64,000 nt of DNA, taken from Thermogemmatispora onikobensis (GTDB lineage: Bacteria > Chloroflexota > Ktedonobacteria > Ktedonobacterales > Ktedonobacteraceae). Below the pieces are notes generated by a model. That model saw only the letters and a program-made list of their open reading frames with translations. It was not told the DNA's origin and made no database searches. Position 1 is the first letter of the stretch. Each line of letters begins with the position of its first letter. The stretch is from positions 1-64,000 of the forward strand of contig NZ_BDGT01000006.1 in NCBI RefSeq assembly GCF_001748285.1. Direction: 5' to 3'. The translations under genes were made by a program, and so were the position numbers. Positions 53,507 through 63,102 of the stretch are shown here, in pieces.

Positions 53507-55339
53507 ATGCAGATAGATGATGTGCACGCGCTGTTGACAGAGTGCGCGCAGCAAGACCTGACACACCTGGCGACCATGGTTGCTCCAGGAGCATTGACTC
53601 TGCTCCAGGTTGAACCGGAAGATTCCTTCGAGATCGTCCGAGCGGGAATCGCCCAGCAATCACAGCCGATCATCCTGGCGCTCCCCGAGCATGGTCCCGC
53701 CCTGAGTTGTGATGAGCATTTCGCGCGTCTTGCTGAGGTCCCTGCACCGCCCATTGTCGGGATCGTTGTCCCGGACAGCCGCTTGGAGGCGCTGGCTCCC
53801 CTTGCTCATCAGTATGGAATGCACCTCTTCCCTTCGCTGGAACTGGTACTGACGACTGACGCCGCGCTGCGGTCGAGGGCTGTTTTACCAGGTGGAGCAT
53901 CGCAAAGCCAAAGCACGCCTGGCGTCAGGTTGACTGGGGCCTCGTCTCCTGTCGCCTTAGACCCAGATGCAGGAACTGAAACAAGCCCTTCCGGGCAATC
54001 CCCGTCTTTTCAGAATCAGAAACCGATGTCTGGGTACATGCTGGGTGCTCTCGAGCCGGAGGATGCCAGCCGGTTTCCCGTGGGGGAGACCTTGCTGCCG
54101 AAGACGATCCTGTCGCCGTCTTCAGCTCCCGGGCAGACACAGAAGCGACGCCTGCCTGACCTGGTCCCTCGTACAAAACTGGCGCTGCTCGCGCTTGTTA
54201 GCATGATCACGCTGGTGCTCTTCACGTTCCTCTGCTCGGTGCTGGTCGCTTCTCCATCGGCCACGCTGGTGGAGCCTCCAACGACTACGTTCGTAGGGAC
54301 TCTGGCATTTGGCAGTAGTGGTCAACTCGATCCATTGGGTACACGGGGTCTCAACGATGTAATCACCCTCACGCTCCAACAGCTTCCCGCAGTGCCGGCG
54401 GCCAAAGCCGGGTACGCCTGGCTCCTTCCTGACCGGTCAGATGATCAGACACCGCCGCTGCTGCTGGGCACCCTCTCGTCAACGAGAGGCAGAACCGTCC
54501 TGCTGACCTATCGCAGCCCTTCTCACCAGAATCTACTCGCTCAGTATAGCCGATTCCTGGTGACCGAGGAGGATGCGGCCAATCCGCCGATCACGCCCTC
54601 TCTCGACTCGACCACCTGGCGGTTGCTTGGAGCGATCCCTGACACGCCCACGCCGGGGGACGAGCAGCACTATAGTCTCCTCTCCCACCTGCGTCATCTG
54701 CTGGCCAGCGATCCTGATCTGCAACACATTGGTCTCTCCGGAGGGCTGGCCCTCTGGCTCTCTCGCAATACGGAAAAGCTTCTGGAGTGGTCAAGTGCGG
54801 CGAGGGATGACTGGGCCTCCGGGACCCATACGGGGCTGTTGCGCCGGCAAGTGATCCGCATCCTGGACTACCTTGACGGCACCGCCTATGTTGGGCGTGA
54901 TACCCCCGCTGGTACCCCGATCCTGGTTGATCCGAAGGCAGGGCGTATCGGTCTCCTGCAGATGGACCCCAACCAGGCACTCCCCAGTTATCTCGCCCAT
55001 ATCAGCCTGCACTTGAGTGGTCTCATCAATGCTCCTGGCCATGAGGCTTCCCAGCAGCAGATTGCCACGAGCGTAGACAGGCAGTTACAGGCCATTGCTG
55101 TCCTGATGCACCACATCCGCCAGGACGCAGTCCAGCTTGTCTCCATGAGCGATACGCAATTGCGGCAGGCAAAGGCGCTCTCATTACTGGATGAGATGCT
55201 GACCAGCGCGAATACAGCCTACGTCGGGCAGCAAGATCCAACGACTGGTCTGGTGCAGGGGGGCGTGACCTGGATTCAGGGACAGCTCCAGCGGCTGGCT
55301 GTTGTTCCCATCAGGGCAGTGACTCCTCCACAGCGCTGA
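53507..55339 (+). CDS. Membrane-anchored protein of unknown function
   Basis: A 610-aa protein. Residues 1-120 form an alternating helix/strand domain (LTLLQVEPEDSFEIVRAGIA; PIVGIVVPDSRLEALAPLA). A disordered Ser/Gly/Pro-rich linker leads to one membrane helix near 228-250 (LALLALVSMITLVLFTFLCS). An external region of 350 residues follows (STTWRLLGAIPDTP; LLPDRSDDQTPPLLL). It has a weak ribosome site. It follows the thioesterase by 67 bp and could be in the same operon. It resembles the 48725 protein in architecture only. Confidence 0.65.
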   Translation: MQIDDVHALLTECAQQDLTHLATMVAPGALTLLQVEPEDSFEIVRAGIAQQSQPIILALPEHGPALSCDEHFARLAEVPAPPIVGIVVPDSRLEALAPLAHQYGMHLFPSLELVLTTDAALRSRAVLPGGASQSQSTPGVRLTGASSPVALDPDAGTETSPSGQSPSFQNQKPMSGYMLGALEPEDASRFPVGETLLPKTILSPSSAPGQTQKRRLPDLVPRTKLALLALVSMITLVLFTFLCSVLVASPSATLVEPPTTTFVGTLAFGSSGQLDPLGTRGLNDVITLTLQQLPAVPAAKAGYAWLLPDRSDDQTPPLLLGTLSSTRGRTVLLTYRSPSHQNLLAQYSRFLVTEEDAANPPITPSLDSTTWRLLGAIPDTPTPGDEQHYSLLSHLRHLLASDPDLQHIGLSGGLALWLSRNTEKLLEWSSAARDDWASGTHTGLLRRQVIRILDYLDGTAYVGRDTPAGTPILVDPKAGRIGLLQMDPNQALPSYLAHISLHLSGLINAPGHEASQQQIATSVDRQLQAIAVLMHHIRQDAVQLVSMSDTQLRQAKALSLLDEMLTSANTAYVGQQDPTTGLVQGGVTWIQGQLQRLAVVPIRAVTPPQR

Positions 55340-55588
55340 TCAGGCCGTGAGGTGGGGAATGACTCCGATGAACAAGGCTGGCGCCCACAGGCAGGTGGCT
55401 CTCCGCTCCCTCCGAGGACGTACGTGCCTCGGAACACGCCAACGGGGGGCGCTTTGAGGCGGTAGGCAGACAGACAGATCGTACTGGCAAGGGACGAGAC
55501 GAGTGCGAGCAGTCGGCAAAGGTGTGTGAGGACGGTCGGTGACTATGGGGAAGAGTGGAGCGGAGGCAGCCGCCTCCTGCTCCTGGTC

Positions 55589-57097
55589 TCACTGGTGACG
55601 GAGACGAACGGCTGCAGGACGGTAGGACGGATGCAGGCAATAGCGCCGGCGTGGTCCCGCCGCACGAAGCACATAGCCCTGTCGTTCCAGGGCCTCTACC
55701 AGATGACGTGCCTGGGGATACGAGCAACATATCACCTGCTGGATGGTACGAAGGTCTACATCAGTGCCTTTTGGAAGAAGGCTCAGATAGTTGAGCAGCG
55801 CACGCGAGCGTCTGCCTGGAGGCCCAGATTTCTTCCGGAGGGGGGAGGGAGGGGGACCCGACCTCCGCAGCGCAGGAGTCTCTGCGCTGGGACGTGCTGC
55901 CTGTATGGACGCCTGGTCTGGCGCTTGCCCGAGCACAAGAGGCAGCACAGCAACACTGGTGAGCAAACCACACAGCCACCAGAATCTGGGAGCGTCCCAG
56001 GAAAAGGCCAGGGTCCCCAGCGGCGGCCCGGCTGTCTGGGCAAGGTTCCAGGTGAGATCCCAGACACCCTGGTAACGACCACGCAAGTGCGCTGGCGCCA
56101 GATCGGCGACGTAGGCGGCAGAGGCGGGGTGATGGAGGATCTCGCCCACACTCCAGAGTATCACTGTACTGGCCAGGAACACCAGGTTGGAGGCAAAGGC
56201 GACCAGCCCAAATCCCAGGGCGGTAAGCAGCCATCCTATGGCAATCAGTGGCAGCAAAGGGCATTTGCTGGTGACCTGGCTGAGAGGCAGCTCGAACACG
56301 ATGACTACCAGGCCATTGAGCGAAAGCAGCGCTCCATAGACGGCGTTGGACAGACCCAGACTGTGCACCTGCAGAACAAGCGTGGACTGATGCTGGAAGT
56401 ACACCATGGCCACTGCCAGGGAGCCGAGCAGGAAGAGCAGAAAACGAGGATCGTGATGAAGGGCTTCCACGAATCCGGCTCTTGTGGGTGGCTGCTGCTG
56501 AGCTGCACCACTGCTCTCAGCGGGCAAAGCGACCAGGGCCAGCACGCCGAAGATGACGGAGGAGAACGCATCTGTCAGGAAGATCAAGAAGAAGAAGGCA
56601 TGGCTGGCGAAGAAGCCAGCCAGGAGCGGACCGGCAGTAAAGCCGACATTGAGGGCAAACCGGTACCAGGCGAAGGCGGGCAGGCGCTGCTCCCTCGGCA
56701 CCAGCTCGGTCAACAAAGCGCTGGCCGCCGGACGATAGAGGGCAGCACAGAAGCCGGCCAGGGTCGCCAGGCCCACCAGCGCCGGCATGGCACGCGCCTG
56801 TGATAAGGCCAGGGTGGCTGCGGCGGAAGAGAACATGGCGACCACGATAGTCCACCGTCTTCCCCGGTGGTCTGCCAGAGAGCCACCGAAGAGAGCTGCG
56901 GCCATGCTGCCCAGCCCATAGGCTCCTGCAGCGAAGCCTGCTTGCGCTGTGGGGTAGCCTTGAGCCGTCAGATAGACCAGGAGAAAGACCCCGACAAAGC
57001 TGCCGAACCGGTTCACGAAGATACCGCCTACCAGAATCCAGAAGGAGGGGGGGAACGGTGCCCCTGGCACCAGGATGCCTCTTCGTCGTCGTTGCAT
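55589..57097 (-). CDS. MFS exporter with a C-terminal winged-helix-like tail
   Basis: A 502-aa protein. Residues about 15-395 form 11-12 membrane helices of the major facilitator superfamily, with the signature GGSLADHRGRRWTIV between helices 2 and 3 and LRGRYQGV in the second half. Residues about 430-490, beyond a Pro/Ser-rich linker, read YLSLLPKGTDVDLRTIQQVI and ARHLVEALERQGYVLRAAG, which looks like a winged helix. Most MFS drug exporters end after helix 12, so this is an unusual fusion. AAGGAG precedes the ATG. Substrate unknown. Confidence 0.8.
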   Translation of the reverse strand: MQRRRRGILVPGAPFPPSFWILVGGIFVNRFGSFVGVFLLVYLTAQGYPTAQAGFAAGAYGLGSMAAALFGGSLADHRGRRWTIVVAMFSSAAATLALSQARAMPALVGLATLAGFCAALYRPAASALLTELVPREQRLPAFAWYRFALNVGFTAGPLLAGFFASHAFFFLIFLTDAFSSVIFGVLALVALPAESSGAAQQQPPTRAGFVEALHHDPRFLLFLLGSLAVAMVYFQHQSTLVLQVHSLGLSNAVYGALLSLNGLVVIVFELPLSQVTSKCPLLPLIAIGWLLTALGFGLVAFASNLVFLASTVILWSVGEILHHPASAAYVADLAPAHLRGRYQGVWDLTWNLAQTAGPPLGTLAFSWDAPRFWWLCGLLTSVAVLPLVLGQAPDQASIQAARPSAETPALRRSGPPPSPLRKKSGPPGRRSRALLNYLSLLPKGTDVDLRTIQQVICCSYPQARHLVEALERQGYVLRAAGPRRRYCLHPSYRPAAVRLRHQ

Positions 57098-58289
57098 GGT
57101 GGTGATGGCTCCTTTCTCCTTTCCTGTACGGGAGGGAGATAGCCGGGCTCTCTCTTGGGAGAAGCAGAGGCGAAACTGCTGGCTGGCTCCTCATTGGGTA
57201 GCAGAAGCCACCAACTCTCCATCTGCTGCGAAGAACATTGCCCGTGCTGACGTGTCTTGCCCCCTGAATGAAGATCGCGCAGCCTGATCGAACGCTGCTT
57301 CCCAGGTGCCCTATTCGCCTGTGGACGAGGCAGGAGGGAGGCGACGGCCATTGAAAACAGGAGCGGCCCAGGCCGCGGTTGAGGCCGGTGCCGTGTGCGA
57401 ATGCGCCGAGCGGGTCAGCATGGGGCTGATGGCAGAAACCCAGAACGTGACCTGATAAGCTCTTCCTGAGACCAGCGGCACAGCACTGGGAGATTCTGGC
57501 CAGGGCCATGCTGGGAGTAGAATGAAGCAGAAACGTCTGCCCTCTTCCCTTCCTGGTCCACACCGGCAGCCAGTCATCGGCCCTCACCCCAAGAGAAGCT
57601 CGCGTCAGGAGTGTCGGTTCGATAAGCCGGGGCAAGACTGGCATCTGATAGACTCCCTCTGTGGTTTGGCAGAGGAGGAGAAGGCCCTTCCCGGCCATGT
57701 TGCACATTCTGCGTGACCTGGATGCGCTCGACGGAGAAGAGCGTACACGACGGTGGTGGGAAGCGTCTGGGAAGGAAGCGGGAAGGCAGCGGGAAAAGAT
57801 CGGGAGGGTGGGAGAAAGGGAGTGGATCTGCAGCGGGAGGGAACAGCTTCCTTGGGAAGGCAGCAGGCGGAGACCTTGGTCGTGGTTCCATTGCGGCAGA
57901 TCTCAGAAGAGGTTCAATGACAACAAGGCCATGTCTTGTAGTGCTTGTTGCTCTGGCTGGAGGTACTGATTGGCTCTTTGTCAGGAGTGCGCTGGAGTGA
58001 GGTGTGAGTGTGGATCTTGTCATTCGCCGTGCCGAGTATGAGAGGATGTTCTCTGAGGCGGACTGGGAAGAGTCGTTCTCTTTGCTTAATCTGGTGCAGC
58101 GGGTGTAGAGACTGACTTCTGGGGGAGGCCCCTGGAGCAACGCTGGGGACGCGCACCGCTCGCAAGGCTGCAGGAAGGTCAGTCAAACGAGAGCCTCTGC
58201 TCTTGCTTTGAGGCAACGCCTAGGTTATACTCTTTTCAGAGTGTCTGCCTTGGAAAGCAGCATTCTGTCGATGTATCCCTGTCTCTTTT
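57098..58289. other. Long noncoding stretch before the tRNA fragment
   Basis: Nothing gene-like is supported. A purine-rich tract lies at about 57735-57850. Frames on the minus strand (57574-58140) are low-complexity. Confidence 0.5.
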
Positions 58290-58325
58290 CATTAAGCTTG
58301 TAGATGTCATTAAGCTTGTAGATGA
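58290..58325. repeat. Tandem 18-bp duplication
   Basis: CATTAAGCTTGTAGATGT (58290-58307) is repeated at 58308-58325 with one mismatch at the last base. It lies about 60 bases before the tRNA-Gly fragment. It may be a recombinase arm-type site. Confidence 0.7.
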
Positions 58326-58383
58326 GTTGTGTGAACTGGCTTCTGGAGTCGAGTGGCAGCATTGATTTCTCTTTTGTTGGGTA

Positions 58384-58432
58384 CCTGCCTTCCAAGCAGG
58401 CTGTCGCGGGTTCGAGTCCCGTCTCCCGCTCC
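58384..58432 (+). other. 3' fragment of tRNA-Gly(TCC), probable attachment site
   Basis: The anticodon arm is complete (CCTGC, loop CTTCCAA, GCAGG; anticodon TCC). The variable loop, T arm (GCGGG TTCGAGT CCCGT) and 3' acceptor strand CTCCCGC plus TCC are also present. The matching 5' acceptor strand GCGGGAG and the D arm are missing from the bases upstream. A 3' tRNA fragment beside a tyrosine recombinase is the classical product of element integration into a tRNA gene. The intact tRNA is outside the window. Confidence 0.8.
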
Positions 58433-58507
58433 CTCTTCCCAAGCCACGTGGGCGGCTCCCCACTACACGGGAGCCGCCCTTTGTCCTCAAGACAGCTTAA
58501 GTGACAG

Positions 58508-58760
58508 CTATTTGTTCTGCTCTCCTCTCAACAGCTCTTCCATTTTCCGCAGGGCCTCCCCTTGCATCCCTGGCATCACATGTCCATAGATGTCCAGGGT
58601 GACCGTCACCTGGCTGTGACCGGGGAGCCAGTCGTTTCCCGACAGTTCTGCGAGTCCAGGCGGGTGCGTGCTTCCTGAACGGTGGAAAGCAGAGAGCAGA
58701 TTGGCCAGGTGCCGGCAACCGGTAGCATCACGGTACGATAGGCGTGGGCCGCTCCCTCGG
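58508..58760 (-). pseudogene. Tyrosine integrase C-terminal remnant beside the tRNA fragment
   Basis: The minus strand gives GHSQVTVTLDIYGHVMPGMQ then GEALRKMEELLRGEQNK and TAG at 58508. This is the end of a phage-type integrase including the nucleophile Tyr (in YGHV). Before it, the expected DLRHTxA segment is scrambled over frames. No N-terminal part is present; upstream a promoter-side region leads to the LuxR gene on the other strand. Confidence 0.75.
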
Positions 58761-58912
58761 TTGCCCCTGGGCCGGCTTCCTGTTTTCATCACCGTGCTCT
58801 GCTCTCTGCTTGTGCTTTTGCTACCCAGAAGGTATACTGCACGGGAGAGAACGTTTTGGGTAGCACCAAGATTGCCTGGGTAACACACCAGGCAGGAGGC
58901 GGTGAGCGGGCG

Positions 58913-61900
58913 ATGCCGAAGGCGGCTCCGTATCGTCTGATGTGGGATCCCTTGCAGGGGTATACCGTGCATGACACGCACAGCCAACAGGTACTTGCGG
59001 TAGCTCCAGGCAGCTCCGCGTGGTTCGACTGGCTGTCACGCATTCCGTCATTCACCTTCAGCGGGCAGCATGGGCACCTCACCATCCGCCAGGAAAGCCG
59101 CTCACGTGGAACCTACTGGTATGCCTACCGCAGAGTAGGGGGGCGGATGGCCAAGCGTTACCTTGGTCGGACTGCTGAACTCACCCCTGCTCATTTAGAG
59201 CAAGTAGCCATCGAACTGGCAACAGATGCGCTCTCCTTTAGACAGGACACACCCATCCGAGGAGGAGCGCGAGCCAGGAGACTCGTTCAGCCCATACCTA
59301 TAGAGTCTCTCGCTGCCTTCCCCAGCGCCACGAGCACCCGGCAAGCCGTGCCCACTCTCTCAGAGAGTCTGCGGGATGTGTGGCTTGTCACCAGGCTCCA
59401 CGTTCCTGGTCTGCGTCCGCAACTTGTCCATCGTCCTCGCCTGATCAAGCAACTCCAGCAGGGGATGCAGGCCAGGCTCATTCTCCTCTCTGCCCCTACC
59501 GGCTTCGGCAAAACGACGCTGCTGGCTCAATGGCTCGCCGAGCGTCAGATACCTGCTGCCTGGGCTTCCCTGGAGCCAGCAGACAACGATCCAGTGCGTT
59601 TTCTCACCGTCCTGATCGCCACCCTCCAGCGGGTTGATGCTCAACTTGGCATGAGCGCCCTTGCGTGCTTGCAGCCGTCCCCTCCCGCGCCCTCGCCGTC
59701 GCCTGAGACAGTCGTGGCCCTGCTGGTGAATGATTTGCACCAGCACACCTCGCGGGATTTCGTCCTCGTCCTTGATGACTATCATGTCATTGAGACAAAA
59801 GTGCTTCATCAAGTGGTGACCTATCTGGTGGAACACGCTCCATTACATCTCCATGTGATCATCGCCACTCGCACTGATCCCGCACTTCCTCTCGCTCGCC
59901 TGCGGGCACGAAACCACCTCTGCGAGATGCGGGCGGCCCAGTTGCAGTTTCGGCCTGAGGAGGCAAGCACCTTTCTGCAAGAGGTCATGGGACTTGACCT
60001 CTCGGCTGAAGTCTGCACCACTCTCCAGCATCGCACGGAAGGCTGGATTGCCGGGTTGCAACTGGCGGCGCTTTCCCTGCGAGAACACGCGGACGTCCAG
60101 CAATTTCTTAGTGAATTCACGGGCAGCCACCGCTATATCGTCGATTATCTCACCGAAGAGGTACTTGCTCGCCAACCAGAGGACGTTCAGTCCTTCCTGC
60201 TGCAAACCTCACTCCTCGAACGGTTCACCAGCCCGTTGTGCAATGCTGTGACCGGGCGGAGCAACGCGGAGCAAATGCTCGGCTACCTGGAACAAGCCAA
60301 CCTGTTCCTCGTCCCGTTGGATGAGCAGCGGCAGTGGTATCGCTATCATCACCTGTTTGCTGAGGTGCTGCGGGCGCGCTTACAACGGCAGATGGGGAGC
60401 GCAGAGTTGGCAGCTCTGTATAGGCGTGCGAGCGCCTGGTATGAGCAGAATGGGATGCAAGCCCTTGCCGTCGAGGCGGCGCTCTCGGCGGGCGATTTCA
60501 GACAAGCGGCGCGCTTGATCGACATTGACGCTCCCCTCGCCCGGTCCATGCTTCTGGGCTACGAGGCGCGGACCCTCATAGGCTGGTTGGAACGCTTCCC
60601 GCGCGAGGTGGTGTTTACGGATGCCCGTCTCTGCCTGCTCTCTGCCTACAGTCTGGGCATTGCAGAAACCACTGACGCCTACGAAGCTCCCTTAGCAGCG
60701 GCGGAACGCCTCTTTCAAGCGGAAGGCAATCGCACAGGCTTGGGTCAGGCTTACACGTTACGAACCCTGGCGGCAAGCTTGCGTGGGGATACGGAACAGG
60801 CAATCAGATACGGCTCGCAGGCATTCGAGTTGTTGCCGGATGATGCTTTGATCGAACGCAGCGTCGCTGCCAACGGGCTGGCGGAAGGCTACCGGCTGGT
60901 TGGGGATGTGGCAGCAGCAAGACAGATATTGATCGAGACACGCCCGCTACGCGAGCAAACTGGCAATGTTGCAAGCGTGCTGGGTGATACTCTTGCCTGT
61001 GGTGACTTGCTCGTCATGCAGGGGAGGTTACACGAGGCCGCTGCACTCTATCGTTCTGTGCTCGAAAAAGCAGGCGAGCGCCAAAGCTTTAGTGTCCGTG
61101 CTCTGCTTGGCCTGGGGAACATCGCGCGCGAGCGCAACGAACTCGACCAGGCAGAGGCAAACCTTGCTCAGGCGATCACCATTGCCGACAAGATCCAGGA
61201 TCAGGTGTTGCTGGCGCACGCAGCGCTTCTCTCTGCCAGGGCTGTTCAAGCGCGCGGGGATGCCGGGCGAGCGCGAGATGCCTGGGCTTCGTCGCTGAAA
61301 TTGGCTCAAGCGTGCAGCTCTATGGGCCTGCTCGAGCAGGCCCAGGCTTACCAGGCCCGCGGCTGGCTCCAACAGGGGTGCATGGAGGAGGTGAGCCGCT
61401 GGCGGCAAACTTGCCCCCTCGCTCTTGATGCTCCCCCTCATTACCAGCAAGAAGTGATCGCGCTCACCCTGGTACGCGTGTTGCTCGCTCAGGGGGAGGG
61501 GAGTGAAGCCCTTCGCTTGCTAGCTCGCTGGCACCACCATGCCAGGGCCCAGGGGCGCACTGGCAGCGAAATTGAGATGCTGGTGCTCTCAGCGCTTATC
61601 CATTCGAAGCAGGGCAAGGTTGAGCAATCCGTACAATTGCTTCAGCAGACCCTCTTGCTCGCGGCCCCTGAAGGATACGTCCGAGTTTTGGTGGATGAGG
61701 GCGAATCGATGGCCGCGCTGCTGCACATGGTCCTGTCCAGGCGGAAGGGGAAAAACGAAGCAGATTACGTCCAAAGGGTGCTTTCAGCGTTGCAAGCGGA
61801 GCAGCGAACACCGGGTTCCTTCTCCTTCAGCGCGCCGCCTCGGGAGCCGCCTCTTGAGGCGTTAACGGCCCGCGAGCAGAAAGTCCTCCGCGGGCTTTCG

Positions 61901-62047
61901 GCTGGTCTCTCGAATGCAGAGATTGCTGCCGAACTCGTGGTTTCCATCAACACGGTCAAGACCCAGGCGCGCAGCATCTACCGCAAACTGAACGTGAAGA
62001 ATCGTCAAGAGGCGGTGGCGACTGCGCAGACCTGGAAGCTGCTCTAG
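58913..62047 (+). CDS. MalT-like LuxR-family transcriptional regulator
   Basis: A 1044-aa protein from an ATG behind AGGAGG. The first 110 residues (SWFDWLSRIP-like AWFDWLSRIPSFTFSG; GTYWYAYRRVGGRMAKRYLG) resemble an integrase-arm or AP2-like small domain seen in Ktedonobacterial relatives. Residues about 180-480 form the STAND ATPase with Walker A APTGFGKTTLL. Residues about 500-960 are TPR-like. The C-terminus is a LuxR HTH: LTAREQKVLRGLSAGLSNAE and INTVKTQARSIYRKL. MalT relatives bind an inducer and ATP, then activate transcription. The target may be the small genes downstream. Confidence 0.92.
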   Translation: MPKAAPYRLMWDPLQGYTVHDTHSQQVLAVAPGSSAWFDWLSRIPSFTFSGQHGHLTIRQESRSRGTYWYAYRRVGGRMAKRYLGRTAELTPAHLEQVAIELATDALSFRQDTPIRGGARARRLVQPIPIESLAAFPSATSTRQAVPTLSESLRDVWLVTRLHVPGLRPQLVHRPRLIKQLQQGMQARLILLSAPTGFGKTTLLAQWLAERQIPAAWASLEPADNDPVRFLTVLIATLQRVDAQLGMSALACLQPSPPAPSPSPETVVALLVNDLHQHTSRDFVLVLDDYHVIETKVLHQVVTYLVEHAPLHLHVIIATRTDPALPLARLRARNHLCEMRAAQLQFRPEEASTFLQEVMGLDLSAEVCTTLQHRTEGWIAGLQLAALSLREHADVQQFLSEFTGSHRYIVDYLTEEVLARQPEDVQSFLLQTSLLERFTSPLCNAVTGRSNAEQMLGYLEQANLFLVPLDEQRQWYRYHHLFAEVLRARLQRQMGSAELAALYRRASAWYEQNGMQALAVEAALSAGDFRQAARLIDIDAPLARSMLLGYEARTLIGWLERFPREVVFTDARLCLLSAYSLGIAETTDAYEAPLAAAERLFQAEGNRTGLGQAYTLRTLAASLRGDTEQAIRYGSQAFELLPDDALIERSVAANGLAEGYRLVGDVAAARQILIETRPLREQTGNVASVLGDTLACGDLLVMQGRLHEAAALYRSVLEKAGERQSFSVRALLGLGNIARERNELDQAEANLAQAITIADKIQDQVLLAHAALLSARAVQARGDAGRARDAWASSLKLAQACSSMGLLEQAQAYQARGWLQQGCMEEVSRWRQTCPLALDAPPHYQQEVIALTLVRVLLAQGEGSEALRLLARWHHHARAQGRTGSEIEMLVLSALIHSKQGKVEQSVQLLQQTLLLAAPEGYVRVLVDEGESMAALLHMVLSRRKGKNEADYVQRVLSALQAEQRTPGSFSFSAPPREPPLEALTAREQKVLRGLSAGLSNAEIAAELVVSINTVKTQARSIYRKLNVKNRQEAVATAQTWKLL

Positions 62048-62231
62048 CCTTCATCACACCGTGAATGCCTGCGGGGGCACCTGATGTGTCACTCAGGCAA
62101 TCGTCATCTCAAAACCACCTCTTCCTGTTTCCTCTTGAATTCATCCCGGCAGGATGAAGACGGATCACCCTCCCGGCAGCTACACTTGGGATGTGGACAC
62201 CGAACCGTTCCCTTGAAATGGGAGGAAGCGC

Positions 62232-62488
62232 ATGTCGACCGAGCCAGCCAGGTATCGTATTCGCGTTCAGGGCCAGGTTGGGCCTGAATGGTCCGAATGG
62301 TTCAGTGGCCTGACTATCACTTCCGAGGAACCCAACGAGACGATACTCTTCGGGCCAGTGGTTGATCAGGCTGCTCTGTACGGCATCCCCATACCTTGGG
62401 GCTTCCGTTGCGCTCGGTCCTGCGCGAGACATCCCCCTCGTCGTCGCCGGGAAAGCCTCCCACAGGATACCCAACCCAATCATGGTAA
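62232..62488 (+). pseudogene. Small protein with internal deletion and frameshift
   Basis: ATG at 62232 behind GGGAGGAAG encodes VQGQVGPEWSEWFSGLTIT and GPVVDQAALYGI in one frame. The other frame continues GLPLRSVLRETSPSSSPGKP and ends TAA at 62486-62488. Relatives that I recall in Ktedonobacteria have a short helix between the two pieces, missing here. It is probably a small regulator or sensor paired with the LuxR gene. Confidence 0.6.
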
Positions 62489-62533
62489 TGGTCTCATGTC
62501 ATCAGCGAGGGCTGTCAAAAGGAGGGTCTCTCT

Positions 62534-63061
62534 ATGAATACTGAGGTTTCACGTTCTGCCCCGTCAACAACGGCTTATCCTGATCGCTCAGCACTCTGCG
62601 CCCAGCTGGAGGAAACTCGCCTGGCCTTTCACGCTCTGGTAGCGTCCCTTTCGGAAGAAGTGTGGCACAGCAAACATACCGCTTCTGCCTGGACCGTCCG
62701 CGAGCTGCTCTCACACATCGTGGATGGGCTTGCCCATGCCCCAGATGCTATCGATCATGCCCGGCACGGCAAGCCGTTCCTCAATCTCCCACCATTTTTA
62801 CACTGGCTGACCGCCCCAGCTAATTTCTGGCTGAGTAAGTGGCACGCGCGCGGGCAGACACGCCAGACCATTCTGGCGCGCTATGATGCCGCTCATCAGG
62901 TCCTGCTCCACAAGATTGAAGGAATCCGCGATGACGAATGGAGTCGCGGCGCGCCCTGCTATGGCGAGGGCTACAAGACCGTGCTGGACCTGTGCGTGTT
63001 GCCCATTCGCCATCTTTCGGAACACGCCGCCCAACTTCCCAGGGCGCGAGAGGCCAGGTAA
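62534..63061 (+). CDS. DinB-like / maleylpyruvate isomerase N-terminal domain protein
   Basis: A 175-aa four-helix protein of the DinB superfamily. It has the metal-site-type His in SHIVDGLAHAPDAIDHARHG and later HLSEHAAQLPRAREA, separated by about 100 residues, plus WTVRELLSH. Members bind a divalent metal and act in thiol-dependent reactions (mycothiol or bacillithiol). AAAAGGAGG lies nine bases before the ATG. Substrate unknown. Confidence 0.82.
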   Translation: MNTEVSRSAPSTTAYPDRSALCAQLEETRLAFHALVASLSEEVWHSKHTASAWTVRELLSHIVDGLAHAPDAIDHARHGKPFLNLPPFLHWLTAPANFWLSKWHARGQTRQTILARYDAAHQVLLHKIEGIRDDEWSRGAPCYGEGYKTVLDLCVLPIRHLSEHAAQLPRAREAR

Positions 63062-63102
63062 GCGAAGAAGGTGTCGATGGGAGTTACATGAGGAGTAGAG
63101 AG

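Noticed and set aside
57735-57850. Purine-rich tract as a functional element
   Set aside because: Such tracts occur by chance in GC-rich intergenic DNA; nothing else supports a function.
58370-58432. Complete tRNA-Gly gene
   Set aside because: The 5' acceptor strand and D arm cannot be found upstream, so only the 3' part is present.
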